Below, piece by piece: positions 1-8,590 of a stretch of 64,000 nt of DNA; position 1 is the stretch's first letter, and every line of letters begins with the position of its first letter. Source of the DNA: VAZQ01 sp963739175 (GTDB lineage Bacteria; Pseudomonadota; Alphaproteobacteria; Rhizobiales; Xanthobacteraceae); NCBI GenBank assembly GCA_963739175.1, contig CAVTZH010000001.1:1-64000 (forward strand), written 5' to 3'. The notes below the pieces were generated by a model that saw only the letters and a program-made list of their open reading frames with translations, made no database searches and was not told the DNA's origin. Made by a program: the position numbers and the translations under genes.

Positions 1-70
1 CCGGCCGTCCTCTCCCGTCGTTCGCAGATTTGGTTGAGAGCCAAAATAGTTCGGCGCCAACGAACTAATC

Positions 71-262
71 ATGCGCCAGTTGGATTGGGTGGAGACAGGA
101 GATTGGCTGATCCCCCCAGAACCAAGAATTGTGGAAACTCCCGTGCAAGCCCGAGGGGGCTTTCTGGATCGCCCTGTGTTGGTCGTACTCCTCGCCAGCC
201 TACTTCTAGTGATCGTCGGTTTTATGCTGGTTTACGGAGGTTTCTTTGGCACTTCTGGATAA
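71..262 (+). CDS. Small hypothetical protein with one membrane segment
   Basis: Encodes 63 residues. The first 30 are polar and rich in Trp and Pro. Residues about 35-57 form one strongly hydrophobic stretch that could be a membrane anchor, followed by a short Gly-rich tail. No family is recognised and the ribosome-binding site before the ATG is weak. Another frame is open over the same stretch (34-297) but its product is Arg-rich and lacks protein-like composition. Function unknown; it may be a real short membrane protein of the accessory region. Confidence 0.35.
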   Translation: MRQLDWVETGDWLIPPEPRIVETPVQARGGFLDRPVLVVLLASLLLVIVGFMLVYGGFFGTSG

Positions 263-486
263 GGCGCCGACGCTGGAAGAGACTATGGAGCATTTGAAGC
301 ACTAGAGCTTCGTGCAAATAGCTATCTGAAAACGCGCCAGTGCCTTTCCCACATTCCGCTATAGGCTGTGTTGTGCCGGGCTGATGCCCGTACCCACCTT
401 TCCAATACCCCGCGCTCGCGGACTTGCTGAGTATCGAACAAGCCCGAGCATCATCAAAATATCCATGTACAGGTGGAGATCGGCAT

Positions 487-666
487 ATGGCTGAATTTCA
501 GGTGTTGGTCCCGAACGATCGCAAGGTGGAATCCGTGATGGGAGACGGTGACACGGCTGCCTTGATGGTCACAATCACGCCGCCTGAAGCGGAGTTTTCG
601 GTCCAAACCTATTCAAGTCCAAGTTCGATGCCTCCTCGCGTGATCACTATCCAATTTGAAATCTGA
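487..666 (+). CDS. Hypothetical protein, 59 aa
   Basis: The ATG at 487 is preceded by a good purine-rich site (GGTGGAG), so it is preferred over the in-frame start at 424. The product is a small, mostly beta-prone polypeptide starting MAEFQVLVPNDRK and ending at a TGA. It has no signal peptide or membrane segment and no recognised domain. It stands alone, between a possible small membrane protein and a minus-strand cluster of short genes. Confidence 0.45.
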   Translation: MAEFQVLVPNDRKVESVMGDGDTAALMVTITPPEAEFSVQTYSSPSSMPPRVITIQFEI

Positions 667-844
667 CTGCTGGCGTTCCTCGGGCCGCCGTCACACCTGC
701 CGCGCCCGGCTCTCCGGCGGTTTCAACTTGCCCTGATGGCCCGCTATGATGGCATTCGCAAAGTCCGCCGCGGATCAAATCCCAAACGGACAGCGCACGT
801 TTCGGAAATGCGGCCCCTCGCTCACAGCCGGGCGTGCAGCTGTC

Positions 845-1084
845 CTAAAGCCACGCGCGCCATTGTTGTTCAAGCTCAGCCTGCGCGGACTCTTTGGTCT
901 GGGCACGCCCATGCATCCGCCAACCATCTGGCCCCCGTTCTATTCGCCAGGTCCAGCTCCAAACGGATGCGTCCGGCGAAATGCCTGGAAGCAATCGCTT
1001 CCACAAACTGCAGACGACTACGCCACCGCTTATGACGTCGAGCTGAGTGCCGCTTGTGCCGCGGTCGCGATAGATAAGCGTCAT
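845..1084 (-). CDS. Hypothetical protein, 79 aa
   Basis: Last gene of a four-gene minus-strand cassette. Its ATG overlaps the stop of the preceding gene in an ATGA (1081-1084), which suggests translational coupling. The C-terminal part (GRAQTKESAQAELEQQWRAWL region) resembles the ending of many short rhizobial hypothetical proteins in which a helix with A-x3-W/L spacing closes a small beta sheet. No catalytic motif is visible. Function unknown. Confidence 0.55.
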   Translation of the reverse strand: MTLIYRDRGTSGTQLDVISGGVVVCSLWKRLLPGISPDASVWSWTWRIERGPDGWRMHGRAQTKESAQAELEQQWRAWL

Positions 1085-1302
1085 TTCCGGTCGCGCTTTT
1101 CCTGAAGCCTAGTCCGCATCTGGTCCAGAATGGCGAACCGGCGCTGCAAAGTTTCCTCCCACATACTGAGAAGCTTCCGTGCAGCTGTTAAGTCCAAGCC
1201 GCGTTTTTCCAGACTAGCAACAATTTCCCGCTGCTCATCTAACTTTTGTTTCGTATCTTCGACGAGCATTTGCGCTCGCTTCAGGATCGTCGGTCCGACC
1301 AT
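1081..1302 (-). CDS. Hypothetical coiled-coil protein, 73 aa
   Basis: The start at 1302 has a purine-rich AGAGGA upstream, and composition becomes protein-like only from this Met; the longer frame reaching 1521 is a shadow upstream of it. The product is almost entirely charged amphipathic helix with heptad spacing (KRAQMLVEDTKQKLDEQ), likely a coiled coil. It sits third in the cassette 1745 to 845 and overlaps the next gene by 4 nt. No family recognised. Confidence 0.5.
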   Translation of the reverse strand: MVGPTILKRAQMLVEDTKQKLDEQREIVASLEKRGLDLTAARKLLSMWEETLQRRFAILDQMRTRLQEKRDRK

Positions 1303-1351
1303 ACTCAGCTGCTGTCCTCTGACGTGCCGCGATCGCGGTAGGTGAGTGGCA

Positions 1352-1585
1352 TCAGCTCTTGCGCCGAAGTTTCTCCGCCTTCTCGGCATTGAGCAGCAGT
1401 AGATGAATGCTAATCGGGAACGTCTTGCCTTTCTGGTGTTTGGCGTAGAACTCGGCGACGTCCTTTGATCCGGCCCCGGCGGTTTCCTCTGTGCCATCGT
1501 CATACGTGAAAACCACGGCATAGGTGTCGCCTTTGAGCTTCACCACCTTGGTCTTGACGACCCTGTGAGTTTCGAACTCAGGCAT
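1352..1585 (-). CDS. Hypothetical protein, 77 aa
   Basis: Second gene of the cassette. Its ATG lies inside the end of the upstream 55-residue gene (8-nt overlap), which argues for MPEFETHR as the true start rather than the longer frame to 1669. The N-terminal half is predicted to be a beta hairpin (KTKVVKLKGDTYAVVFTYDDG), followed by a helix and a basic C-terminus. Function unknown. Confidence 0.5.
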   Translation of the reverse strand: MPEFETHRVVKTKVVKLKGDTYAVVFTYDDGTEETAGAGSKDVAEFYAKHQKGKTFPISIHLLLLNAEKAEKLRRKS

Positions 1586-1745
1586 CGGGCCTCGCAGCCA
1601 GTCGGCTCTGGTGCTCGGGGTTGGTGATCTCGAATTCTTCGATCGCCACCTTGACGGCGGCCTTGGCATCGGCCGCCGTAACGACGCCGAGCTGCCCTGC
1701 CTTGCTGCCCCGAATGCGGGAAATACCCCAACGCAACTTAGACAT
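1578..1745 (-). CDS. Hypothetical protein, 55 aa
   Basis: A very short gene that heads the minus-strand cassette 1745 to 845. The frame runs from an ATG at 1745 to a TGA at 1578 and starts MSKLRWGISRIRGSKAG, followed by an alanine-rich helix and an acidic/polar tail (EEFEITNPEHQSRL). The protein-like composition of this frame, its tight overlap with the next gene, and the poor composition of the competing frames support it. No function can be assigned. Confidence 0.5.
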   Translation of the reverse strand: MSKLRWGISRIRGSKAGQLGVVTAADAKAAVKVAIEEFEITNPEHQSRLAARPDA

Positions 1746-1935
1746 GGGGCAGATTATGGGGCATCAACGACCAAATCAAATTCATTCGTGCTCGGAATGT
1801 TGCCGATCATCTTTCGCAAAAAGTCGGCCCCGCCGTTGGGGTGGCGGAGCCATCGGGAAATGCGACGTAACCGTCGCTGGGATTGTCACGTCCACCAAGG
1901 AGCAGGCGGGACGACTTGTTGTGATGGTGCGTCGC

Positions 1936-2679
1936 TCAGTAGCGGGCGACGACCGGGCCGCCAAAGCCGCCGAACTTGTAGCTCAAGCGAGCCGTGGCCG
2001 AGATGATCTCACTCCTCGTTCCGGAATATTGGAACGCCACACCGTCCGAAAACGTGCCGGAGCGATCGAAGTCAAACCGGTAATAGTTTGCGTCCACTCC
2101 GATGATCCAGTTTGGGGCGATGAGGTAGTCAATTCCGCCGCCTATGGTCCACCCCGCCTCCCAACCGGAGGTGCTGCCGTTTACGCCGGTCGCCGGATTG
2201 ATGGCAAAAGTATCGATGTTTGCAAGCGCAAGGCCTCCCTTCAGATAAAGAAGCCAGTTGGCGCCCCCAGCGTAACCGACCTTGCCCACCACAGTGGCGA
2301 CGCCATCGATATCAAGCGTGCGGAGTCTGCCCGCAAGCACCACCCCCGTAACTGTCGATTTGAGGTTGGTTGCGGAATAGGTGCCTTCGATACCCAGCAC
2401 CCAACTTCCCCATTGCCCCTGCAAGCCGACATGGCCGCCGCCGAACCAAGAGGTTGGATCATGACTGAACGCCTCGGTACCGGCTGGTTGCGCTAAGGTG
2501 TAGTCGCCGTTGGACCACGCGCCACCAATCTGACCACCGAAGTAAAAACCGCTCCAGTCGTAGGCAGCCAGAGCAACGGACACCGGAGCTGGCCTAACAA
2601 CGCGAGCCGGTAGGTCCGCCGCTATCGCTGGCGCCGTGAGAAGCGCGGTGAGTGCGATCGCACCAAAAAGCTTTTTCAT
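1936..2679 (-). CDS. Outer membrane beta-barrel protein, Omp25/RopB-like porin family
   Basis: Encodes 247 residues with a clear signal peptide (MKKLFGAIALTALLTAPAIA, cleavage before ADLPAR). The mature protein shows alternating hydrophobic/aromatic strands typical of an eight-stranded small barrel (YDWSGFYFGGQIGGAW, WSGFYFG being the family hallmark after the Pro-rich linker) and ends in aromatic Tyr. It belongs with the Omp25/RopB-like outer membrane proteins abundant in rhizobia, which stabilise the envelope rather than act as specific pores. It is monocistronic; the 5' region (2680-2857) has no obvious promoter motif. Confidence 0.9.
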   Translation of the reverse strand: MKKLFGAIALTALLTAPAIAADLPARVVRPAPVSVALAAYDWSGFYFGGQIGGAWSNGDYTLAQPAGTEAFSHDPTSWFGGGHVGLQGQWGSWVLGIEGTYSATNLKSTVTGVVLAGRLRTLDIDGVATVVGKVGYAGGANWLLYLKGGLALANIDTFAINPATGVNGSTSGWEAGWTIGGGIDYLIAPNWIIGVDANYYRFDFDRSGTFSDGVAFQYSGTRSEIISATARLSYKFGGFGGPVVARY

Positions 2680-2857
2680 GACAAACCCCTGTCCCGCAGC
2701 TCATCCCCTGAGCCGCCATGGTCACAAGTCTATAGTCTAGGCGCGGCGAAGTCTGTTGCACGGAAGCAACACTTAACAGTTCTTTCCAATCACTTATCGG
2801 CATCGGTTCTTTATCTATGTTAAGTCGCGATTTGGTCATTCAGCGCATGGGTGTGAA

Positions 2858-3202
2858 ATGCCTGCCAAGACATCCTCACAATCGTACAGGCGATTTAAAT
2901 CGAACGAGTCTTCAGACTCGCGCCGCCGTGCTGACAAGGCCCGAGTGCAGGAGATTATTGCAAAGAGCAAGATTGCGGCACGGGAGCGGCTGGCAAAATC
3001 GGTCCCCAGCCGCGCGAGGAAATTACGAGTGATGCGCCTGCGTGAGGAGTCGATGCGCGTGCGCAGAGTCTTTGTAGGGCCGCCCTACGAGCACACAAAG
3101 ACGGCGGGCCATTGCATGGCTAAGGTCAGTTCGAGCCACCCCGGTTCACAGCCGGGCGGTTTCTTTATTGCAGGCGTTCCCTTGGCCCGCAAAGGCAAAT
3201 GA
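2858..3202 (+). CDS. Basic hypothetical protein (doubtful 3' end)
   Basis: The frame gives 114 residues, very rich in Arg, Ser and Lys, with a probable helix (RRADKARVQEIIAKSKIAARERLAK). A terminator-like hairpin lies inside its 3' third (3136-3166), which is unusual for a coding region. Either the gene is real but ends earlier, with a frame error, or the frame is fortuitous. No family recognised. Confidence 0.3.
   Translation: MPAKTSSQSYRRFKSNESSDSRRRADKARVQEIIAKSKIAARERLAKSVPSRARKLRVMRLREESMRVRRVFVGPPYEHTKTAGHCMAKVSSSHPGSQPGGFFIAGVPLARKGK
3136..3166 (+). terminator. Possible Rho-independent terminator
   Basis: A G+C-rich stem (CCACCCCGG pairing with CCGGGCGG, short loop) is followed by TTTCTTTATT on the plus strand. 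It fits an intrinsic terminator for a plus-strand transcript and conflicts with the open frame that runs through it. Confidence 0.5.
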
Positions 3203-3315
3203 ATGGCGCGCTATGACAAGACACAGGGCGAAAACCCCTTTTAACTGCGACGCGCACGCGGGGGCGTCGGTCGCAGGGCGGATGGGTGATTGCATTGCGC
3301 GTCTCGCCGCGACGC

Positions 3316-4042
3316 TCAGTCGGGGGTCATCACTTCATCCGCCCTGCAATCGCGCTCAACGTGAGCCCTTCGCCACACCGTATTGTCGACGCACCAAGTC
3401 AGTCTGTTCCTAGCAGCGGCCTGTAGTCCGCCGAGATCACCAGCCGCGCGGGCTTCAGCCGCTTGCTGCTCGGCACGCGCCAGTCCGACAACGAACTGAG
3501 TTGGCGAAAGTCTGCCGATCGTTGTGGCGTCGACATTGTAGGAGCGGGCTATGTCGGCCTGCGTCTCACCATCGGCTAGCCTCTCCAGCGCTTCCTGCCG
3601 CTGGTGCGGCGATAGCTTGCGAGGGCGACCGAACCGCACGCCACGCTCCTTAGCGCGCCTCCTGCCTTCGCCCGTCCTTGACCGGATCAGCTCGCGCTCG
3701 AACTCAGCCAAGCCACCCAGGACGGTCAGCATCAGCCGGCCGTGCGGGCTGGTCGTGTCTGCCCAGGTATCCTTGAGCGACTTGAAGCCGGCGCCGCGCT
3801 CGCTTCAGTGCCTCGATGACGTTCAGCAGGTCGCGGGTGGAACGCGCCAGCCGATCGAGGCGCGTGACCACCAGCACGTCACCCGGCTCCAGCCTGGCGA
3901 TCACCTTGGCCAGCTCCGCGCGGTCGCTCTTGGCGCCGCTGGCCTTCTCTCGATAGACCTTGGCGCACCCCGCGGCCGTCAGCTCGGCAACCTGGCCGGC
4001 GAAGTTCTGATCCCGCGTCGAGACCCGCGCATATCCGAACAT
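3316..4042 (-). pseudogene. Frameshifted serine resolvase/invertase (Pin/Hin type)
   Basis: The N-terminal frame (from 4042) starts MFGYARVSTRDQN with catalytic Ser8 and carries the resolvase motifs GAKSDRAEL and VTRLDRLARSTRDLL. The reading then shifts near 3785, and the second frame continues with GLAEFERELIRSRT and a C-terminal helix-turn-helix (ADIARSYNVDATTIGRL). Removing one base (CTGAAGCGAGCG for CTGAGCGAGCG) restores a continuous protein. The second frame runs beyond the usual HTH end to 3316. It is a stand-alone recombinase of transposon or invertible-segment type and a sign of mobile DNA. Confidence 0.8.
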
Positions 4043-4597
4043 GGTCAGTCTATCCCTCCATCAGACTTACTTTTACAGTCGATATTTGCAGGAATAAACC
4101 TCGCAAAACCAGTGTCAATTGAAAACTGCAAAACTTCTAACTTTTGCAGGTACGCCTGCTTAACCCATGTTGTCGCCCCGTCATATGGCGCTCGTATCCT
4201 TGGGAACGGCAGGACTCCCCGATGACAGGCCGCAACCAACGGGGGCTGCTAGGACCGCGCGAGTGCGTACCCGTGGGGTCCTTTAGCGTTTGGCCTGCCG
4301 TGACTCAGAAACGGCCCGCGAATTCGATCGGGCTCATTCCCGACCAATCGATTGGACAAGAGCAAAACGCGCCAGTAGCCACGGCTGAGTCAGCGCGGGG
4401 CGTGCTATCTTTGATTGTTGATTTGATTTCTTTTCAAAGCCGTCGCTGGCGAGGGGCCGGCACGATGAGGAGGCGGGCCTGGTCTAAGCTTGGCTTGTGA
4501 CGCAACCGATTGGGTTTTTACCAAGCTACTTGGAGTTCAAACTCGCTATATCGGCAACGGTTCCTAGGCCTATCCCCGTCACTGCGTCGTTTTCAAT
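4043..4597. other. Intergenic stretch without recognisable gene
   Basis: About 550 bases between the resolvase remnant and the envelope operon. Open frames here overlap one another and have no protein-like composition or ribosome-binding sites. No repeat, RNA or promoter motif was recognised. Confidence 0.4.
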
Positions 4598-5413
4598 CTA
4601 GGCCGTTTCCTTCAGTCGGCGCTGATAGGCAATACCGAGCGCGGCGACCACGGCCACTCCGGCGGCCCCGAGCAGGAACTTGTCACGGGTTTCCGGGTCC
4701 TCCATCGTATGCTGCACTTGGGTCGCCCATTCATCGGCCGCCGCACCGACGCGGGATATGGTCTGGGCCGCGTCACTGCTCACCTCTGCGCCGATCTGAC
4801 GGGCCGACGACCGCATCTCAGAACTCCAGTGTTGCGTCGCTCCCTTGACGCTTCCTGCGAGGACAGCAGCCTTGTCGGTGGCACCCTCTCCCAATGCCGA
4901 AGCGCGATCCCTGACGTTTGACGCCACCTCCCCAACTTTTTCTGCGGCAGCCTCACCTATTTGGACCGCATGCTCCTTCACCGTTTCGGCGAAGTCGCTA
5001 GCCTGCTCACCCAAGCGGGTCCTGGCTTGCGTCAGGTAGTCTTGTCTTGCTGTTGAACTGAAAGGCGTCGGGGACGTCCGAAACAGACTATAGAGCCCCG
5101 CGCCAACCAAGGCCGTCGCAATCGGCGGGTGTTTGATCAACCGCCAAGCAATGCCGGCGCCGATGGCCAACGCCGCGGCCGGATTGGCCGCCGCTCTCGC
5201 CTTCACGTCTTCAATCAAACCCTCAAATGTCGACTGAACGCTTGCCTTGGCCTTGTCTACCAAGTCGTCTTTGATATCCATGGCCTCGTGCTTGAGGTCT
5301 GATGTAAATTGCGAAAACGTCGCTGGCGATCGCAGCGTCGTTAAATTGCCCACGAGCTTGGCTCGAGCGACCTCGACCTCGCGTTCCAGCTGATGAAGGG
5401 TCGGGTCGCTCAT
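4598..5413 (-). CDS. DUF3618-type membrane protein of a stress envelope operon
   Basis: Encodes 271 residues. The N-terminus (LEREVEVARAKLVGNLTTL) matches the DUF3618 pattern of an E-E-R-A-R-L helix. It is followed by an amphipathic helix, a hydrophobic pair near residues 78-110, a long Ala/Glu-rich region with repeating 11-residue periodicity (residues about 125-230, reminiscent of LEA/apolipoprotein-like helices) and a C-terminal membrane segment near 246-266. It is the last gene of the operon 7327 to 4598. Proteins of this type are membrane-associated and of unknown biochemical role; control by the sigma-EcfG-like promoter at 7350-7375 is inferred from position. Confidence 0.7.
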   Translation of the reverse strand: MSDPTLHQLEREVEVARAKLVGNLTTLRSPATFSQFTSDLKHEAMDIKDDLVDKAKASVQSTFEGLIEDVKARAAANPAAALAIGAGIAWRLIKHPPIATALVGAGLYSLFRTSPTPFSSTARQDYLTQARTRLGEQASDFAETVKEHAVQIGEAAAEKVGEVASNVRDRASALGEGATDKAAVLAGSVKGATQHWSSEMRSSARQIGAEVSSDAAQTISRVGAAADEWATQVQHTMEDPETRDKFLLGAAGVAVVAALGIAYQRRLKETA

Positions 5414-5455
5414 GGTTGCCTCATAAGTTCGGAACTGCCTACGCGCACAGAGCGA

Positions 5456-6406
5456 TCAAAGACCACTTCCGCCGGGCTTGGTCGGTTTGCCCAACTGGCT
5501 GCCGCCCGGTTCGTAGCCACGCGACTGGCCCGACTGGCCGGGCGCTGACGAGCTACCGCCGGACGACTGACTGGCTCGGTCCTGATGCTCGCTCCCTGCA
5601 GGCGAATTCGGTTTGCCGAATTGGCTCCCGCCGGGCTCGAATCCACGCGATGCGCCTTGGCCGCTGGAGCTCTCTCGCGATCCTGAACTCCCACGGTCTG
5701 GTTGCTCGCCGCGAAGCGTGCTTCCGAAAACGCCAGCGACGTCAGTGGCAACTTCTTTCAGTCCCTTCGAATTGATCCCGCGCTCTTCAGCTGCATCCAC
5801 AAGTCGCTCACCAGCCTTGGATGCGGCCTCTGACAGGTTTTCGCCAACGGTAGCGGCCGCTTCCGAAAGCTTCTCGCCGGCCGGTCCGAGCGTGCGACGC
5901 TCAGCATCGGTCGAAGGCAGAACAGCGGCAACCGCGGCGCCGGCCGCCAATCCCATGACGGCGATCGCAAGCGGCTGCTCTTTGAGAACGCGGTTGATCG
6001 TATCTTGGATGGTAGTCTGAGTTTGTTTGGCCAGGCGCTCGGACTGATCGACAACAGTGCGACCAGCTTCGCCGGCGTAGTCGCTCACGGCCGCGGCGTA
6101 ATTGCTGGCCTTTTCGCCGACCGTCTTGCCGACATCGGAGACGTATTCGCGCGCACTGTCCGCGGCACGTGAAATCGAGTCTGAAACACCCGTTTCGTTC
6201 TGGCGAGCGCCACCCTGATGTTCGTAGCCGCTCGACCGAGAATCCCTCGTGGTGGATTGGCCACTCCGTGCCGACCCTCCGCCGCTGTGCCGCAAGAGGA
6301 GCGCGCAGCCGGCAGCCAGCAGCAGCAATCCTTCGGGATTCTTTTTGACGGCGCCTATCAGCCAGTCGCCGGTACCAGAGGCATTAGTATGAGATTGATA
6401 TGTCAT
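5456..6406 (-). CDS. Ala/Gly-rich membrane protein of the stress envelope operon
   Basis: Encodes 316 residues from the ATG at 6406, which overlaps the stop of the holin-like gene (ATGA) and is preceded by AGGAACA. The longer frame starting at 6556 is not needed. A first hydrophobic segment lies near residues 22-39 (NPEGLLLLAAGCALLL) and a second near 150-170 (PLAIAVMGLAAGAAVAAVLP). Between and after them are Ala/Glu/Lys helices of DUF883/ElaB- or LEA-like character. The C-terminus is Ser/Gly-rich and holds two near-identical repeats around EPGGSQ(F/L)GKP. Related proteins are annotated as nutrient-deprivation-induced in rhizobia; this is recalled, not tested. Confidence 0.65.
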   Translation of the reverse strand: MTYQSHTNASGTGDWLIGAVKKNPEGLLLLAAGCALLLRHSGGGSARSGQSTTRDSRSSGYEHQGGARQNETGVSDSISRAADSAREYVSDVGKTVGEKASNYAAAVSDYAGEAGRTVVDQSERLAKQTQTTIQDTINRVLKEQPLAIAVMGLAAGAAVAAVLPSTDAERRTLGPAGEKLSEAAATVGENLSEAASKAGERLVDAAEERGINSKGLKEVATDVAGVFGSTLRGEQPDRGSSGSRESSSGQGASRGFEPGGSQFGKPNSPAGSEHQDRASQSSGGSSSAPGQSGQSRGYEPGGSQLGKPTKPGGSGL

Positions 6407-6819
6407 GAGAGTTGTTCCTTGACGGTGGAGATGTCTCTTTTCATCTGATTGATGGTTCGGCTGGGCGCCAACTCTTCCTGCGCGTCGGAACGTCCCTTGA
6501 GGTAAGCCATAAGGCCGATGGCCGCGACCACGCCGGCCACAATCAGGCACGACCAATGCATCGGGTAGCCATAGCTGGCGATGGCAAAGACGACGGCTTG
6601 CAACGCGAATAGTCCGGCAATCATTCCGAGCAAACCGGCGGCCGACATCCAGATACCGGCCTGGAGTTTGGCGGTGATTTTTTCAGACAGCTCGGCGCGG
6701 GCAAGACGCAACTCTTTCTGGACGAGGTCCGCCAGGTCCCCCACCACATCAGATACGGCGCGCGGCAACGCCCCATCCTTGACGCGCTCAAGAGCCATGG
6801 AAGCCACCTGCCGGGCCAT
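6403..6819 (-). CDS. Phage holin family (Holin-X, DUF1469-like) membrane protein
   Basis: Encodes 138 residues: an amphipathic N-terminal helix (LVQKELRLARAELSEKI), two adjacent membrane segments (residues about 55-80 and 88-108) and a polar C-terminal helix. This layout is that of the actinobacterial/proteobacterial Holin-X family (Pfam Phage_holin_3_6), which despite its name is mostly chromosomal and is not linked to lysis here. The gene overlaps the upstream one by 32 nt (a second start, Met8, would reduce this) and the downstream one by 4 nt, so all are co-translated. Confidence 0.8.
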   Translation of the reverse strand: MARQVASMALERVKDGALPRAVSDVVGDLADLVQKELRLARAELSEKITAKLQAGIWMSAAGLLGMIAGLFALQAVVFAIASYGYPMHWSCLIVAGVVAAIGLMAYLKGRSDAQEELAPSRTINQMKRDISTVKEQLS

Positions 6820-7327
6820 TGTGGGTTGGTTGAATGGGCGGCGAAGAGACAGACGATGGCGTGCTCTTCAGGATTCGTAGCGCGAAGAAGCCCGCCAATG
6901 CTGCCAAGCCGAACACCATCGCGGGCTGGCGACGCGTGAAATCCGAAGCCGTGCGCACCAGTTGATCGACTGACTGATCGCGAAAATCGCCGGCGTAGCC
7001 GTCCATCCGGTCGGCGGCGGTACGGACCAGCCCCGCGAGGTGCGGAGCGTCGCGATCGAGTTCTTGCGCGGCGCGCTTCACGGCGCCCGCCACTCGACCC
7101 ACCATATCGGCGCCGCTACCGACCTGGCGATCGAGCAGCTCCTTAACTTGGTGCGTAACGGTGGCAGCGGTTTCCGACGCAGCCTGTGTGGCCTTTGTTG
7201 CGGCGTCTCCTGCCATGGCTGTCGCGCTGGAAAGAGCGTCGCTCGCTGCTTTCGCAGTGCGCTGACCCAATCCGTCTTCCGTACAACTCACTGGGGACGA
7301 CGGTCGCCCGAAATCCTGGTTGCTCAT
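6788..7327 (-). CDS. Helical membrane-anchored stress protein, first gene of the envelope operon
   Basis: Encodes 179 residues. The ATG at 7327 follows GGAGGAAAC, an ideal ribosome-binding site, so the longer frame to 7384 is discarded. Residues 25-60 are an Ala/Thr-rich amphipathic helix with repeats of A-x2-A, followed by a helix with MVGRVAGAVKRAAQEL, and one membrane segment at about 135-153 (PAMVFGLAALAGFFALRIL). It resembles 'nutrient deprivation-induced' proteins of rhizobia. A sigma-EcfG-like promoter lies directly upstream (7350-7375), giving a leader of about 16 nt. Biochemical role unknown. Confidence 0.65.
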   Translation of the reverse strand: MSNQDFGRPSSPVSCTEDGLGQRTAKAASDALSSATAMAGDAATKATQAASETAATVTHQVKELLDRQVGSGADMVGRVAGAVKRAAQELDRDAPHLAGLVRTAADRMDGYAGDFRDQSVDQLVRTASDFTRRQPAMVFGLAALAGFFALRILKSTPSSVSSPPIQPTHNGPAGGFHGS

Positions 7328-7349
7328 TGTTTCCTCCGATGTGTATGGC

Positions 7350-7375
7350 AACCGCACGAGAGAACCATTTGTTCC
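7350..7375 (-). promoter_or_regulatory. sigma-EcfG-type promoter, GGAAC-N17-GGTT
   Basis: On the minus strand GGAAC (7375-7371) is followed after 17 bases by GGTT (7353-7350), one base off the CGTT consensus. The start codon of the envelope operon lies 22 bases further on. Placement and spacing fit general-stress control in alphaproteobacteria. Confidence 0.65.
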
Positions 7376-7817
7376 GCGACGCAAAATACTATTCGCTGTT
7401 CAAAATGAAACGACGGCCGACGCGGCAATGACTGCAGGTTGAGTTTGCGCGCGATACCTGTTTTCCAGCGCTTCGACTTGCTGCAGGTTAAGGCACAAGC
7501 CTGGTAGGCACTCACTCCTCGCCGGGAAGGCTCGCGATCTGACAACGCCTGAGCGCCGTCCGGACCCGACGGCTCGAAAAAACGGTCCGCAGCTGCCTCA
7601 TTGAGCTGCCTGGATTTCGGCGTGGTTCATAGGCGTCAATACGGCAAATGCCTTTTCAAGAGTATCGACAATCAATCGAAGATTGTCTCCTTCGGCACCG
7701 GGGGAAGGCGCTTAGCCTTGGCGTCCCGGGCGCAGCTTGACCGACACGTATGCAGAAGCGGACGAACCCTGCATGCGTTTCCCGACGCGGAACTCAACCG
7801 GACATTCCAGCGGGCGT

Positions 7818-7843
7818 GGAACGACCGTTTAGGGCCCCGCGTT
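7818..7843 (+). promoter_or_regulatory. sigma-EcfG-type promoter, GGAAC-N17-CGTT
   Basis: An exact consensus match on the plus strand, about 125 bases upstream of the DUF2892-like gene. The stretch 7384-7970 holds no convincing gene, so this promoter would produce a long leader for that gene. Confidence 0.6.
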
Positions 7844-7970
7844 GCGCTGATGCGGAACGTAGTGATCGTGAGTCCCGCATTTCGCAGCGTCCCGTTCTTG
7901 TCCACCCCCGCTCGCGCACCGCGATTTGGCCGTGCCCTCGCCGCGGTGGGCCGTGTTGGAGTATTGACCC

Positions 7971-8417
7971 ATGGCAACTACGACCCGGAACCGCGTGCCA
8001 CGCCATACCGCTATGGATGTCAATCGCACGATCCAGCAGTCGATCGAGCACAGCATTCGCCATCATCAGAAGCACAAAAATCAGATTGCACGGCGGCTCC
8101 AAGAACTGGACGAGGAATGGGACATCGAGCGTGCGATCGAGGTTAACGCCGCTGCGGCGAGCCTGGTCGGATTGACGTTTGGGCTATTGGGCCGGAGCCG
8201 CTGGTTCCTGTTGCCAGCGGCGGTCAGTGGCTTCCTGCTTCAACACGCTGTACAGGGGTGGTGCCCGCCGATCCCAGTGCTTCGCCGCCTCGGATTCCGC
8301 ACCTCGTTCGAGATCGAGCAGGAACGGCAGGCGTTGAAACTCGTGCGCGGCGACTACAAGAAAGCCGCCGACGGAGATGCGGACGTGGAAGATCTGCTGG
8401 CGGCAGTTCAGGCTTAG
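7971..8417 (+). CDS. DUF2892-like inner membrane protein
   Basis: Encodes 148 residues; Met15 (MDVNRTIQ) is an alternative start. A charged N-terminal helix (HHQKHKNQIARRLQELDEEW) precedes a pair of hydrophobic segments at about 60-95, with the DUF2892 pattern (AAAASLVGLTFGLLGRSRW and LLPAAVSGFLLQHAVQGWCP). The C-terminal part (PVLRRLGFRTSFEIEQER, LRGDY-like) is typical of a rhizobial subfamily in which the domain is followed by a cytoplasmic helix. A sigma-EcfG promoter lies upstream. Function unknown; stress-linked by context. Confidence 0.7.
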   Translation: MATTTRNRVPRHTAMDVNRTIQQSIEHSIRHHQKHKNQIARRLQELDEEWDIERAIEVNAAAASLVGLTFGLLGRSRWFLLPAAVSGFLLQHAVQGWCPPIPVLRRLGFRTSFEIEQERQALKLVRGDYKKAADGDADVEDLLAAVQA

Positions 8418-8590
8418 GTCAACGCGCGCTCCCCTCGGCACGCAATGCCGAACGGAGCCAAGTCCGCTATTTGATCAATTTCTGAAGCAGTTCAAGCGCT
8501 TCGCGTAGCTCCAGCTATCAAACGAGCTTGGACGATCGACGCCCATCGCGACGCGAACTGGCGAGGGATTTGAGACCAATCGGGTTTGCT

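Noticed and set aside
6403..6819. Phage lysis holin
   Set aside because: The Holin-X-like gene lies in a chromosomal stress operon without endolysin, spanin or structural phage genes, so a prophage reading is not supported.
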